Position numbers and translations under genes: made by a program | The notes under the pieces: generated by a model | Seen by the model: only the letters and a program-made list of their open reading frames with translations | The model's database searches: none | Told to the model about the DNA's origin: nothing | Source of the DNA: Strix aluco | Taxonomy: Eukaryota; Chordata; Aves; Strigiformes; Strigidae | Assembly (NCBI RefSeq): GCF_031877795.1 | Contig: NC_133954.1 | Coordinates: 7,655,256-7,719,255, forward strand | DNA length: 64,000 nucleotides | Reading direction: 5' to 3' | Shown here: in pieces, positions 26,201 to 40,700 of the stretch | Position numbering within the stretch: the first letter of the stretch is position 1 | Layout of the letters: each line of letters opens with the position of its first letter

Positions 26201-29200
26201 GCAAGGGCAGCGAACCCCAAAACCTGCCGGCCTGGGAGTGGTGGATGCTGCCCAAAACCACCGTCCACATCACGGTGTTATTTATGGCCCAGATCGTGCG
26301 TGAAAATCGCATCACCTAGGGAACTTTTAAAGTACCATTCTGCAAGCAGAAATCATGTTTATCCTGGGAAATCTGGGGACCCAGCAAGGATAAGTGTGTC
26401 CTGTTTTGCTGTGCTATGGAGGCTTTTGATGATTTTTCGTTCCCATCTCCGCTGAGTTTCTGTGTTGATTCATTTGGTTTTCTCAGGCCAAATGGGAGAG
26501 AAAATAAATTTCTTGCTTCTAATCTGGGGAGTTTGGAAAGAGGGTCCCCATTGGTCTGGGGTGCTGGGAGAGGGGTGTCATGTCCCCGAGGGTGCTCGGC
26601 TTCAGCCTGAGGGGCCCAGCGGGTCCCCCCCTGGCCAGGAATGGGTGTCTTCGATTTCCTTTCCCACCCTCCAAGGCTGAATATCATTTCATAAAAATAA
26701 CCAAAGAGGCAACTGGAGTCTCTCTGGGAAAAGAACTAATCCCAGGGAAAACAAAGCTGTGCCAAAGGAGTTTTGTGCAGAGATGGGGTTTGGAGCCATG
26801 AGCAGCCTTTCCCTGTGTTATGGGTGTAGAGCACAGGATTTTTCTCAAAGCAAGGCTTTAATTTTACCTGCAAATCCTCCCATAGGACAGCAGAGCGTGT
26901 GCAGGCGGCCGATATAACCCCAGCGCCTTGAAACCACAAACCTCAAGGAAAAAAAAGTCATTTATCCTGCCCGCTCAGGCGGTGCCGGGCGTTCTGCTGG
27001 ATGAATGGTGGAGGTGACGGTTTGCATCTCACACAGCATCTCCTTCCTTCAGAGCAGGACAGAGATTAACAGCTCATTTCTGCTGGGCTCAGCAAACAGC
27101 AGTGCCACCGGGTTTCCAGGGCAGATGTGAAATGATAAATTGGAGATGAAAAGGGTTCACGTCCCAGTAACATTTTACCGGGTCATGTCCCATATTTACA
27201 TCACGGTCCTATCATTGTGAAAAGGCAAATATAAACACGATACAATCTATTGGCACAAAAACTGCACAGCTTGCAGCCATCAGGGTTTCTTGCCCGGCTC
27301 TCGGAGTGGGGCAGCGCTGAATGAAATTAAAATGATCAGTAAAAATGCTGTGATGACTCTGGCTGGGACTGAATTGCTCGCATGCCTTTGAAAGGATAGG
27401 AGAAAAAAAAAAGATCTCCTCGTGCAAAATGCCCTCCGTGCTATTTTAGTCTGGACAGAGAAGAGGCTGAAATCTTTACAGTTTGCTGCTCGAGCTGCAA
27501 GGCGAGGAAAAACCTCTTAGCAGCAAATCTCAGCGGCTCAGAGCTCTGCTTTGGCCCCAAAAGAGCAACTGTCTGCAGCTCCGCTGCGTTAGGATGGGCT
27601 GTTTTTCCCCTGTCTCGTGTGTCGGCTGATATTTAAGTCGTAGCTGCTGGAGTCAAGGGATTTATGCCGGGATCTCACCTTGCGTTTTAAATGTGCTGTA
27701 AACACCTGACGTTTGCAGAGGGAGGTTTGGAAAGACGACTGGTGCGTATCTAACAGCAGAGGAAGGAGATGCCCCCGCCAGGCCCCTTGAATTAACGCAG
27801 CTTTGCTAGAAAAATCTTAATTTCTGAGGCTTATTTTGGAGGAAGATGGTTGAACTTCTCAGATTCCCGAGCGCGTGCAGGCAGGGACTCTCATTTCTGT
27901 CCCCTCCAAAAACTAGGAGGGTTCCCCCTCCCACGCTCATCTCTAGATAAGAGCTGCTTTAGACCTTCACCCCTCAGCCCCATCCCCCCCTGCATCTCCC
28001 TGTGCTCGTGCCTGTGTTGGGTGTTTGTGTCTCTGCGCTTCCCCGGGCTGGCTGCGGATGGGAGATAAGCCCTGTCTAGGAGCCACGTAATAATACTGAT
28101 CATTAATATTTCTTAATGCTAGGGTGGGCTGGACAAGTGGTGGGGTATTTTTCCCCCATGGAAAATTTTGCCTTATTGCCATAAAAAATGTGGGGAGAGT
28201 GTTTTGGGATAAGAAGTGAGGGAAAGAGGATTCTCATTCTGTGATACAATGTCATTTATTTTTCCTGAAAAATTCAGGGAAGGGGGGAAAACCTGCTCCT
28301 TTTTTTATTATTTATTTGTATTTTCTTTTTCTGGAAATATTTAAGCTACTCTCTGAGCAGTCCAGCAGGCAACCAGGGCTCCAGCATTGCCCCATTTTCC
28401 ATGCTGCCCTATTTCTCGCAGAGCTTCTCACCTGCAGCCTGGGCCATAAACCCCCGGGACTCTTCCAGCCTCATCTCAAAACACTTCTTCCCCCCCTTGC
28501 TGAGACTCCCCATGCTCTCGGGGGGAGATGAGCCCCCCAGGCCAGGGCAGGACGGGGTGCCCTGGACATCGCAGGGCTCCCAGCCCTCCCACTGGCTCCA
28601 GGCCTGCAGCTTCACCTTGTGTCAGAGCAGAAAAAAAATCAAGGTGAGGGGCCCTTTTGCTAATGTTTTACATCTGCCCGAGCAGTCCGAGCGCAGTGGG
28701 GTTTCTTGGGAGAGGCAATTTCTTCTATGACACCAGCAGCGGCAGCTCCTCGAAAGGGCTCTTGTGCCCTAAACTTGATCTGATTATTATTTTCAGCTGC
28801 ATTGGCTGATGTAAGAAGAAATACCTGCCTCTAGACCCTCCCTTGCCCATCGCTGCGGTGACAGAATATCCCACCCAGGGCTCTATGCTCTGTCAGCACA
28901 GGGGGGTGCACGACGCTGCATGTAGCGGGGCCACCCACCCTGCTCCCTCCCAGGGCTCCCCACTGCTGTTCCAGCATCGATTGTGCTCTGCCCAGGGGCT
29001 CATCGAGACTTCAAATGACTTTGCTAACCCGATTACACGGAAATAATAACATTTTTGCGATGCGTGGTAGCGGCTGAGAGTCCTGGGGGGTGGCTGGGCA
29101 CTCTCGCAGGCTTGGCTAATGACCTCCACACCCCAACATTTCCTCGTAATAATTAAAAATGTATTTTTAGCAGCCTGTGCAGAGGGGAGGGTGGCGAAGG

Positions 29201-32200
29201 ACCAGCAGGCGAGGCAGAGGGCAGGTATTCAGTGGTGTGTTTCCAGCACTCGCACTCCATCAGCAGCCTGGGTTGGGTCCAAGCTGGGGGCGGACGGTGC
29301 TGGCCAAGAGCAGGAGCTGCTTTCCGTCCCGGGGATCAGATTGCCCAGAGAAAGATGCCTGGACCAGGTGTCTTGGTCTTGTTTTGGGGTGGAGGTGGGG
29401 GGGATTTGGCTGTTGGGCTGAGCAGCGCATGGGCTGGGGGGACGTGCGGGAGGAGGGGGGCAAATGGGACAGGTGCTCAGTGCTTTAAAAAAAAGGAGGT
29501 GACCACGCGTTGCACGTGTGTTTTTAAGCGACATCTCTGTGTGCTGGGGGGCCAGAGCAGCACCAGCCCTGGTCCTGTCCTTGCCTCTGCGTTTGGGGGC
29601 TCCCCGTGCAGCTGAGACCCTGCGCTTTCCAGGGGGGCTTTGCCTTCTCAGCCCTTTCTTTCCATTGTGGCACTGATCAATGTGCCCCATCCATCTCAGC
29701 GGTGATGGAAAGGCTGACCTGAGCTTTTCCAGCCCAGTCCCCTTTGCCATGGCTGAGCCTTCAGCTGTGACCTGGTGTCGGGGGGCTGCTGGGGGGGCTC
29801 AGCCCAGAGCATGAAGCGCTTTCGGTTCAAACGCAGGGTCCTGCGGGCTGGTCCTCATGAGAGCTGCAGGCTGAGAGCAGCCAGATGGGTTTGGATGTGC
29901 GTGTTCGACCCGGACCAACACACTGAGACGTAGCCCAGGGTTGTGCTTGGCTTCTTCCCCAAAATAAGGCACCGTCTGGCACCCCAAGTGAAAACACTGC
30001 AGCAATTGCATGTGCCCCCCCGCCCCCCGGCTCCGCTCACCCCTTGACCCCCCAGCTGCCTTATCCTCACTGAAAAGCAACAAATCCAGCCAGAAAGCTG
30101 CAAATCTCCCCCTTGACACCTGCACTTCCAGCCCAGCCTTGTCCCCGAGGAGGGGACGGGGCCACGCAGGCAGCAGGTCCTGGCTCCCGGGGCGGGGGGG
30201 GGGGTGCGGGGGGGCTGGATGGGGCAGTGATTGATGAGACTTCCCTGCCCTCCAGGGCGGCGGCGGCGGCACAGTTTTGCTTGTTCAAGGGCTTTGGGGG
30301 AATTTCTGCCTTTCTTTAGGCTTTGCTTTTCAGTTCACTGGGTTTTAAGCCTTCCTGCTCTGCTTGAGAAGGCTGGAAGGTCAGTGGAGGGAGAAGCAGC
30401 TTTTAACAAGCAAAAAGGCTGCACCATTGTTCTCAGCACTGGTTTTTTCGGTGTGATATCGTCCCTTTTACCCCAAAACTGACCTGTTTGCTCTCTCCGA
30501 ACCCCTTTCCCGCAGCCAAACCCGGCGCTTGCCGTCGTGGGAGGGGGTAGAGCGCGACGCGTTGTGTGAGCTCGTGTTGACAAGCTCAGACTCCCCAGGG
30601 AATAACCCAGATGGGTTTGCTCTTGGAAAACCGTGCTTCGGATAACGATGCGGCTTTCCTAATTACTCCAATGGCCGGATCCCAGACAGCACAGAGCGGC
30701 TTGTGGATCAGGGCCAGTTTGAAGCAGCTGAGGCTCTGGGTCCATTGATGCTCTAATTCATGGGACGAAGCGGCGAGTGGCCTCTGTCCGATCGCCTCGA
30801 GCTCTAGCAGCAGCAAAGGGAGCGATTCATGGGAGCTGGGGAGGAAGGGGGATTTATTAGATCAGAAAACCTCCTAGTGAATGCAAGATTGTTTTTTTTT
30901 TCCTCCCAACTATCCAAAGCCAAAGATGAGCCTCAGTGGGTGCTGGGGGATGCTTGCTTAAGGGTGACATCCCAGACTAGCAAGAAGAGAAGCACCCAAA
31001 GGGATGAAGCACCCAAAACTGGCACGTATAAAGGTCATGGGGACTATTAGTGCCTCTGTGGGGTGGCTTATGGTCCTTCTCCTGGTTGGGGGAGACCCCG
31101 TCCTGGTTCTCTTTCCTGCTGGTGGAGGATTCACTCATGTCCTTCATCCGTAGGCCAGTGGCCAGGGGTCAGGCACAGCTCCCCACTGGTGACCACCCCT
31201 TACCGAAAGCTGCGGCGGGGGGTCGTGCGTCTCTGGCCAGTGGAGCCACACACCCTGGGGAGAGGGAGCCCTGGGCTTCCTTCCTCTGCCAGCGCCTGTT
31301 TATGCATTTTATCCAATTACTGCTTAATGCAAAATGCATAAGGAGCCCTTGGAACAGGGACAGAAACCCACGGCTCATTTTTGCTGTCCTCTTCGGCAGA
31401 GCCGACCTTTTAGGACAATTTCCAGCCTCAGTTGAATGACTTCATGAGAAGATTTCTCTGTCTTTTTTTTTTTTTTTTTAATTTAGTTCCAACCAGTTTC
31501 TGGTTAATTTTTCTCTGATTTAGGAACAAAAACCATGTCTGGAGGCTGCATTTGCTTCACTTAAGCATCCCACCGCTGCGTCTCAGCTAGGCTTTTGCTG
31601 CTAGATTAAAAGCTTTTGCGCTGGGGAATTGGGGCTGCTTTCAAGAGGTCTTGAGCTGGCCCACCTCAAACACCAAAAGTCACAGGGGGGCTCTTTGAAA
31701 GCATAAGCCACCACCGGCATCCCAGCTAACCTGGCAGGGTCCGCTGCCGGCTGTCGCTTGACCTGAGACAGGAAAGAAACAGCTTGTACAGCCGAGCCCT
31801 GTTGTGGCTTTTGAGGTTTTAGCAAGTTAAAGCAACAAATTGTCCATTTAAGTGAAACCTACACTGCAGTCCCGCTCCCAGGGGAGCCCCAGATCCTGAG
31901 CCAAAATCTGAGAGAGCAGCGGGAGAAAAATCAATCATTATTATAGGAAATCAAGCAAACTCCAAAGCGCTCTTTCCCTTCTTCCCTTGGCAAATCCTTG
32001 GTTTTTGGCACAAATATTCCCATTCTTGTTTCTAAAGTGGACAAAGAGATAGGGATGGGGACGCACTTCCCTGCCTCCAGAGCCAGATTTTACCCCAAAG
32101 GAGAGGCTGAACTAAGACCCAAAATCTCTCTATTATTTTAATAGAGATGCACCCTGTGAGATGATTAACCACAGACCTTTTGCAAAGAGTTTTTCCAACC

Positions 32201-35200
32201 TAATTGGATTTGCTTTCCCTATTTCTGCAGCTTGTGTGCTCTTTATTTTGTTATTTATAGCGAACATCTGTCTGAGTGTCGGCCAGCCCTCAGGTGGGAA
32301 ATCGGGGCTTGGTGATTTCTTTGCTCTACAGGGCTGGGGTGAAACACCAGCTCTGCTGAAAGAAATAGTGGTGACGCTGCTGGGTCCTTCTGGGAGAATA
32401 GTGGCAGGTTTCATGGGTGATGAGCTACTCACAGGTGCCTCCTTGCACCTAATGGCAGCAGGAGGGCAGGGTGAAAACCACAGTTGTGTGAAAAAAGTAG
32501 GTAAATCCTGGCTGAAAAAAAAAAGCCTTCTGGGAAGGCAGGAGCTTCCTGCACCCCAGTCCTGCTGAATGGGCAGGGAAAAGCCAAGGGATTGCTTTTC
32601 CAGGTAAGAAGCAGACCCGCAGGATGAGAGACTGTTGTAATGCTGACTAAGCCAGTTATTACAGCTGTGATTAACCCGGGTAATTAATCTCAGGCATTGA
32701 ATGTGGTAGAGGTCAACATTTTCAAGGCTGGTTGGGAGACGTGATGATGTAATTGCTTTGGAGATGTTAATTCTCCCCATCCACCCCCCCGCACCCACTT
32801 CTGTTCATATTTTATGGGTTTGGGAAGTTTTTTCTCATCTTTTCTACTTTCCAGGAGCTGAGGCTGAAGGGGTTTGTACCGACGGTAGAGACAAACCCTC
32901 CCTCCCCCTTTCCATGCCTGACGGGGCTGGGGCGGGCACGTGAGGTGGGGTCCAGGGCCAGCTGTGCCCTGGATGGGACAACCCAGCTGCAAACCCCTGG
33001 ATGTAAAAGTGCTTTACTGGGTGGAAAAGGGGAGGGAACAGAGCCAGGGTGGTGGATTAGTTGGGTAAGATGGTGCATTGAATTTATGGCAGCTGGAAAT
33101 CAGATGCATCCTCCCCAGTGCTTCATTAACCCCAAAGCATCCCCCTTCCTCCCTGGGCACCTTTCTGAAAGCTTTGCCCTACATGTAACAGCAAGCAGGT
33201 AAGAGCTGAGCTCCTGAACACCTTTTATCCTCATGGTTTTGGATCACAAGAAATAATGTAAGTCAAAAAAAGTGATGTGCAATTTGCTTTGAAGTCTTGG
33301 TGGCTTTTATTTGTGATAACGTGAAGAGGCGCTTCACTCTCCGGCTGCGGGGACCCGTGGTGCCGACACACGGTGCTGTCTGGATGTTTTTATTTGTATC
33401 ACGAGGCACTGCTGGCAAAAGGAGCTCTTGGTTTGTGAAGAGAGGATTGGCTACTGATAGCAAAGTGATTTACAGTGAGGCTTAGGCCAGCCAGCTCCAG
33501 GAGTGCTTTTACGTGATGGCCTAATGGTTATTAATTTGTCTGGAATTTACTGTAATGCTATTAATCCTGATAGGCTTGTTGGGTATTTAATGCAAATATT
33601 TTAAGTGCTTCTGTGGGATTTTTTTTTCCCTGGAATGGCGTGTTTAGCTGCACAGCCCACATGCAAGTAGCAGCTCCTGTTTCTAGGGGCATTTCAATGA
33701 ATTTCCCCCCCACTTGCGACGGGTGCCCTTCCCCATCCCCTCAGGCAGGGCTCCCCAGGCTTGTCCAGCATCCTTATCCTCTCAGCCTCGAGGTTTCAAA
33801 TTCCCGTTCTCTTTTCCAGCTCTGAACATCTTTCATCTCTTCTTCTTTGCGAGAGCCACCGAATTGCCCGTGTCCCCGGCTGGCTGCCCCACGCTGGCTC
33901 TGCCCAACCCGCTCCCGTGGGTCAGCGCTTTCATTTCTCCCTCGCTTTGATTCCTCGCTTTACATTGCTGGCTGGCAAGCTGAGCTGCAACCATGTGTTT
34001 CTGTTTAGGTGGCCTGACAGATTGAGGTTTCCAGCTTTCTTGGTGGGAAACACGGCTCCAAAAGCCTGGAAACGTGTGAAGGTTGCAATCTGATTCCGGC
34101 TGCGTTCCCTGCTCCCCCCTCCTCTCTGTCCCTGCAGGGAGAGCACAGCTGATGCCAAAGCAGGGGAGGGGGGGGGGAAGGAAAAAAAAAAAATCCAAAC
34201 CTCCCAGGGAAACTGGAAATATATGTAGGATTTTATCCAAAGATCACTTAAATAAATCACAGGCTGGGACTGTGAGAGCGGCAGGTTCCTTTGGAGGGAT
34301 CAGCTCCCAATTCTGCGGCTGGAGCAAGCTGGCTGGGGGTGGGGGGTCTGGGCTGCACAGCCGGCGCCCCAAATGCGAGGGGTGAAAAGATATTAGCTTC
34401 ATGCAAGGAGTGCACGTGTTTCCTGTGCATGGGCAATGGGCCCCGGGCTCAAGCCTCCTCCGAAGGGGTTTAAGCCTGGTGTGGGCGAGCGGAGCTGCCT
34501 CGAGGCTTCACCACCCCATTGCAGAGGGAACAGGAGAGCATCCCTGGGCGCACGTGGCTCCTTCCCTGCCATCCCCAGGGCTTGCAGCATCCCCACGGGC
34601 AGAAAAACATCTCTGCCCCCATCCCGGGCCAGCAGGCTGGTGCTGATGGGAGACAAAGAGCCCTTTGAAGTGTTTGGAGATGTGAGTCAAGGGCTGGCCG
34701 TGCCCCTGTGCTGAGGGGCGAGGGCTAGGGTGAGCTGTCTGCCTCAATTGATGGCTTTATCCTTTATTTTCTGTCTTTGCTCGGTCTGGAGCTCCTCAGT
34801 GGGAAGGGAAGCAGATGCTTGGCGTTTTGACCAGCCGAGGGCTGCCAAGCCTCATCGCTCAGGATCGTGGCCACCACTGACAGCCCCTCCAGAGCCCCGT
34901 GTGCCCCCATGTGTGGCGTGGGGCTCAGTGGGCATCTTGGCTCGGCCATGGGGGTCTTGCATGGCTCATCCTTCTGCGTGTGGCTGGCTGGAGCCTGGGC
35001 TTTCAGCCTCCCTTGGCTGGAGGAAGGCAAGTGGGTCGCCTCTGGTGACCTTCTCATTGAGCCAAATATCAGGGCTTGGCTCCCGCTGTGGCTGAGCATA
35101 TGCAACCATTTCCTTCCCAGCAGAAAAAGCCTTTCTTGGAATGAGGGGGAGAGAGGTGCTTTCCATTCTTTCCTTCCTTCTGGGAATAGGTGGGTCTGGA

Positions 35201-37707
35201 AATACCCCCCAACGTGAGTGCCCCCGCATCGCCCGCTTGGGTGCAGCTGGATGATGCCAAACACGTGGGGATGGATCCCACCCCATGTTTCTGCCATTGC
35301 AGCTTCATGGACCCCCCCAGGGGATGGGGGGGTTGGGAGAAGGAAGGTTTACAAAGTGGGATCGCTGGTGTTTACCGGGTCAAACACGATGCCACCCCGG
35401 GATAACAGGCGTGAGGTTCCTCTTGATGTCATTTCACAAGAGAAGTGTCCAGGGACAGCCCTGCCTTTTTGCTGAATGATTTCTGATGGGAGTTGAGTTT
35501 TCTCCAGGAAAAGTGTGGATGGAGAGCACACTGATTCTTGCTAAAAGCACCCAGCTTGTTCCCAGCAGCCTGGCAGGAACCGCTTTGGTCTCACGGCCCA
35601 TTCGGAGGGTGATGGGAGAGAGCAAAGGCGAGCACCGGGTGTCAGGCGGCTCGCTGCAAGGTGCTGAGCTGCTCCGTGGGGTGGTGGGAATGTGGGGAGG
35701 AAACCCAGAGAGATGGGAGAGGTAGGAGGGATTTTGGTTTCGGAGCAGAGGAAGGAGCGGGGGTCCTGTGGCACGTGTTGTGGGACCGCTCCGGCAAGTC
35801 GGGCCGGCGTTTGGCCACTGTGCCCGGGTGGCTGCGGCTGGTCCCGGCCAGATGTTCTGTAATTTCAGTCTGTTTGGTTCCCAGCGTCTGCTCTTGCCAT
35901 CAGCCTGGCCCCCAAGCCTCACTCTCCGCAGGCGGCAGATTCCCCTCCTGCCTTCACCGATTGGGCCAAGAATAACACTCGTTGGTGGTGAAATGCCCGG
36001 GTCTCCTCTGAAGCCCCCCTGAGTCTCCTGACTCGTGATGGGCTGTGAGAGGTTGGGAGCCCCAACACCTTCGGGAGGTCAGGACCGGGAGGGAGAAGCA
36101 AATAACAGGGCTGGGGAAGGCATGCAGGAGGCAGGGCTGCTGGAAAGATGCAGCAAGAGGGTAGGGAATAATCAAGGGTATTTATAGAATTCCCATCCAT
36201 CCATGTTCAGCATCTCACTCGCACAGGCAGACTGTCCCCAGCCGGGGACCCAGGGCACGGTGAGGTTAAACATCAAGGCTTAGTGCCTTTTGTGTCTCCA
36301 AAAGTCGGTGTCAAAAGCAGAATCTGCAGTGCCAGGGTAAGAGAAATGGTCTTACAAAAATAAATAGTGTGGGTCACATGAGTTACTGGCTTCTTCTGGA
36401 GGAACTAAGTGTTTACATGAGTTCTTGGAGGCTTGGCTGTGCTTCATGCTCGCAGAAAGGGTCCTGGAGGAGAGGCTGAGGCTGAGCTCGAGTTAATTAA
36501 GAGTAGGCTGTCATTTGGGAGGCCTGGCTCTGCCCTTGCCTGCGCGGCTGCAATGTTTCACTTTGATATACATGGGGCTGGTTGCTGACAGAGCAGACTC
36601 AGGACAAGACGGGCTGTGGGGCGGCTCAACTGATGTCTTTGCCCTGTTAATTGGGTGTCTCCGGGTGCTCTCTGCTTCCAGAGACCCTGCGAGAGCTGCT
36701 GGTGGTTGGATCCAGTGTGAAGCCGTGCCCGGAGACTGGCCAAGCTTCCCTCAAGATGCCTGGAGGTCCCGGCACTGGGTGGTCCTTGCCCAAAGCTGGG
36801 GCTGTCAGTGGGGTGACCCCAGCCCCCAGCAGACTGCAGCATCAGTTGCCGGGAGCGCTGCCAGCACCTTCTCTGTTCCTTAATTAGCAGCATTACCCGC
36901 ACATTTGGGCATCCCTCATGTTGGGAGAAGGATGTCATTTGTTCCTCCTGCTTATTCTTCCTTTTGAAGCCGTAATCCTCCCACTCTGACACCACAGCCC
37001 TTCCCGCCGCAGCTAATTGCGATGCCACGCGGGCAGGTGGGAGCAGCTCGCGGGCAGAGGAGCTCAGCGGACCTCGCTCGGGCGTCCAAGCCCCGTCCAG
37101 CTGTCCCAATGACGGGGGGAGCTGCAAATGTGATACGGGGACAGAATTGATTCGGCTCAACGCCTTCTCAGTGCGAGGCTGGCGGCTCAGGGAGAGCAGC
37201 ATCTCCGTGTCCTCCCCATGGCAAGCTCTGGCCCAGGGCTACTTTCCCCTGGGGAATTAAAACAAGGGGAAAACTCCTGCGAGCTGCTTTCTCCCTGCAG
37301 GTTACCCTTCATTTCATGGGGTCTGGAGCAGAGCTCTGCTGTTTGATTTGCTTTGCAAAGACAACCAAAAGGTGTTAAGTGCTTGTTTAACACTTTCTAA
37401 AGTGCTTTAAGAAAACCACTTTTACTTGGTGCAAGCTTTTGGGATAGGGGTGCCAAAAAAGTTTTAACATCATTACACTTTTCCAGGATCTGTTGTGAAA
37501 GATCCCACCCTGACACAGGTCACGGTTGTCTTTTTTTTTTTTTTTTTAATTAACTTATCACTCATTCAACTATTCTCAGTCTTCTTTTATCCCTTTTTAT
37601 CCTCTTTTATCTCCTGTTAGAGTAAACCTCGGGCGTTCCAGGTGCCGGAGCAGGAGCAGACACTGGATCTGTGGCAGGGTTGGGTTCCCACAGCCCAGCC
37701 ACCACCT

Positions 37708-37739
<32 letters not shown>

Positions 37740-40700
37740 CACAGGGACCCTTATCAGATGCTGCAAAACAAACAAACAAAATAATGGAGGAAACCAAAGC
37801 CCAGAGGGCAAAGAGGGAAGGGATGGGGAGGAGGCTGTGTCAGGAGAATATAGATTTCTTTCTCACATCTTCTAAGGATCTTCGGTTGGTCGGTGGTAGC
37901 AAATGATCCCAAAGGGACTCTCATTTTTCCAGGGGCTGCCATCGCTGCGTGGGATCCACGTTGCTTCTGGTTGTTGTATCGCTCCAGAAGACTGAAGCGA
38001 AAGAGCACATCCCAACCACGTGTGTGAGCGTGGCTCGGTGGCCTCACGCCCCCAGCAGCCATGAGGGCAGCTTGCCTTTTGCTGGGTTCATCCTGAACCT
38101 GTTTTGCTGTTGTTTTCTTGTTTATCGATGGAAGCAGAGGTCTGGGGTTTCTTCCTTTAATCTTTCTTACTGCTCTGCTCCCCGCTGGGGGCAGGCAGAT
38201 TTACTGCTGATCCTATATTCTGGGTTTGCCTCCTAACATCTGTGTTAACTCTTCCCTCAGCCATCAGGAACAGCGTGGCTGGCCCCAAGCCGGAGCTTCA
38301 GCCTTGGGCAAGCGCTTCTGGACCGAGCTCAGAGGCGAGCGGGTGACAGCGCTGAGTGTTTTGCCATATTGCAACGCTGGGTGGAATGTTCATGTTCCTG
38401 GACAGGAGAGATGTGCTCCTCCTCTGAGGATGTACAGCACACACATGTTGTGTTTTACGTATCAGACTTTCCCACATTGTTGTCCCATCCATCCTGTCCC
38501 CGTATTTACCTGCCACCCCCCAGGCTGGGACCTCTGCCAAGAAGAAAGGCGATATTCGTGTTAGCAAGCCACGGTTGCCACTACAAGAGGACAGATGGAT
38601 GGAGCAGATCAGCTCCAGTTTGCTCTCCAGAAGCTGATGTAGCTGCTGGGGCCAGGCGCCGTGTCAGCATCTCCTCCGGGAGCTCTCGGTTAGATGAGTT
38701 ACATTTGATGCTACTTCTTGTGCAGGCACGAAGGTGTTTCCGTGGGTTTGGGAAGCTAATCTGCCTCCTAGCAAAGCCAAAGTTTCCAAGTGGAAACCCT
38801 GGGCTGCTCCCCAGTGATGTTGTTTTATTGGTTTTGAAGACTTAAGCTCTTTGCTGGAAATATCGGGGCATCTTTAAAGATCCCCACAAGTCCTGCCTGG
38901 CGTAATACACTCATTTTTACCAGGTTTCTACTATCTGCTGCGGTGGAGGGAGGAAAGCTTTCTCTTTACCCTGCTCTTAGGTGACTGGTGTGATAATTGG
39001 GTCTAAATTGATTTGAACCATTTCCTGTAAGTCTCCAGGGAATAAATTTCCCAGATCAATGGATGCCACTAGCAGTGGCTGGAAATCCTGCTGCCCTAAG
39101 CAAAAGGAGGAGCATTTTATTGAACCTGCAATGCTTCCCACTTGTCCCAGTTAATGCTGGTTCGAGCGAGGAGCCCAGTTTTCCTGGGTGCTGATGCTCT
39201 GGGCACAGATCCCCATATCTAATGAGTAGGAATAAAACAAGATTTGGGTACGCTTTGGGTGCAAGTGCTGCTGTAGCCTCTCTGTCCCCAGCACACTGTG
39301 GCTGGTGGCAAAAAGAGTCTGTTTTTTAGGAACAGGGGCCAGGGGCAGACACAAGGGATGACATGATGTCTGCACACCAGGAGCTTGTCCATCCTGACTC
39401 TCCAACTGAAGGTAAAATCCAGCAAAATCCCCATTATGCAAAGCATCTTTTGAGATCCAGCTCGGAGTGCAATGAAGCATTTTTTGATACCCTCGTGGCA
39501 TTTCCACATGTCCTACCCCACACCCTGAAACACCTCCCAGACCTTCCCCCCTAAGATCCTCTCTTCTTTTTGCTTTGCTTGCTGCTTTTTTGCACAGTTA
39601 CGCAGGCAGGTTTGGGGAATTTGCTCCCCCTGACCGCAGTACCAGGGTCTGACAGGCTGCAAACTGGTGCTGAGTTTTCTCAGGGATGTTTCCTGCCACC
39701 TCCAAGGTCCCAGTTTAAATCACTTAGAAACCAGAAATGCTTTTGGGTGCAAAAAATCTCCCAGGGCTCCCAAGAGCATCCCCACTGCTGTGCTCCCATT
39801 CCTGGCTGCTGCAAAACACAAACCTTTTCTGAATTAACCAGGGCACGGAAAGGATCTGGGGAAATGTTTCTCCTGGAAAGCAAATGAATCCCATTACGTT
39901 CGCTGCCTTCAGACCCTGCCCCATTCGATCCAAAGCTGCTCCCTCCAGAGCTCAGACCCACGGTGGGAGATTTATAGGCTCTTGGATGCCACTCTCTCCT
40001 GTTATGTGTCTTCCAGGGGCTATTTTACAATGATTTCTTGCCTTCACCTTCTCACCAGCTGTGTGGATGGTGTTTACTAAGTGTATTTTAATGTATTCAC
40101 CTTTCACCTCTTGACTAGACATGTATTGATCTGGTATAGATCCCTGGGAAAGGCCGCGAAGGGGATGGGGAGCTGCACCCACCCTGGGCTAAGGAGAGGG
40201 GATGGTGGCAGCTGGGGACGAGCCTGTGGCAGGGCTCAGCATGGAGAAGACGACTGGTTCCTACAGTCTGTCCATGCTGGGAAATGGGTCCACACACCTG
40301 AAAATAGATAATGGCAGTGCTGCTGTTGAGGGTGGTCCTGGTGGCAGAAATTTGGGAAAGGACCTGGGTGCTTGGCTTCCACCGTGGCTCTGCGGTGTGT
40401 GGCAGGGCATGGCAGGGGCATTTACCCACAGAATAACTTTTGATTCTATCGCAGCCCAGATCTGGAGCCTGATACAAGCCAGTCCTTTGGGATGCTGTGT
40501 TGGTCCAACCGCATCACGCAAACCCCTTTGCTCATCATTCCCCAGGCATAAATGCTTGGGAAAATGCACCTTTCTCCAAGATTTTCCTGAGACCAAGCTC
40601 AATGTGTCACTGTGCCTCCAGGAGCTCCTGGAGTAGTTTCCTTTATTCCTTGGGCAGATTTTATAGGTGATTTGGGGGCAGAAACGCTTGATGCATAGTG

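Noticed and set aside
30190-30270. GGC repeat and G runs as a CpG-island promoter
   Set aside because: The stretch is short, with no start-site features or gene downstream.
32133-32798. 221-codon minus-strand open frame
   Set aside because: No recognisable domain, no splice context, and overlapping frames of other registers. Likely chance.
36558-37202. 214-codon minus-strand open frame
   Set aside because: Low-complexity Gln/Ser/Pro/Arg content, no known motif, and a competing plus-strand frame at 36,515-36,883.
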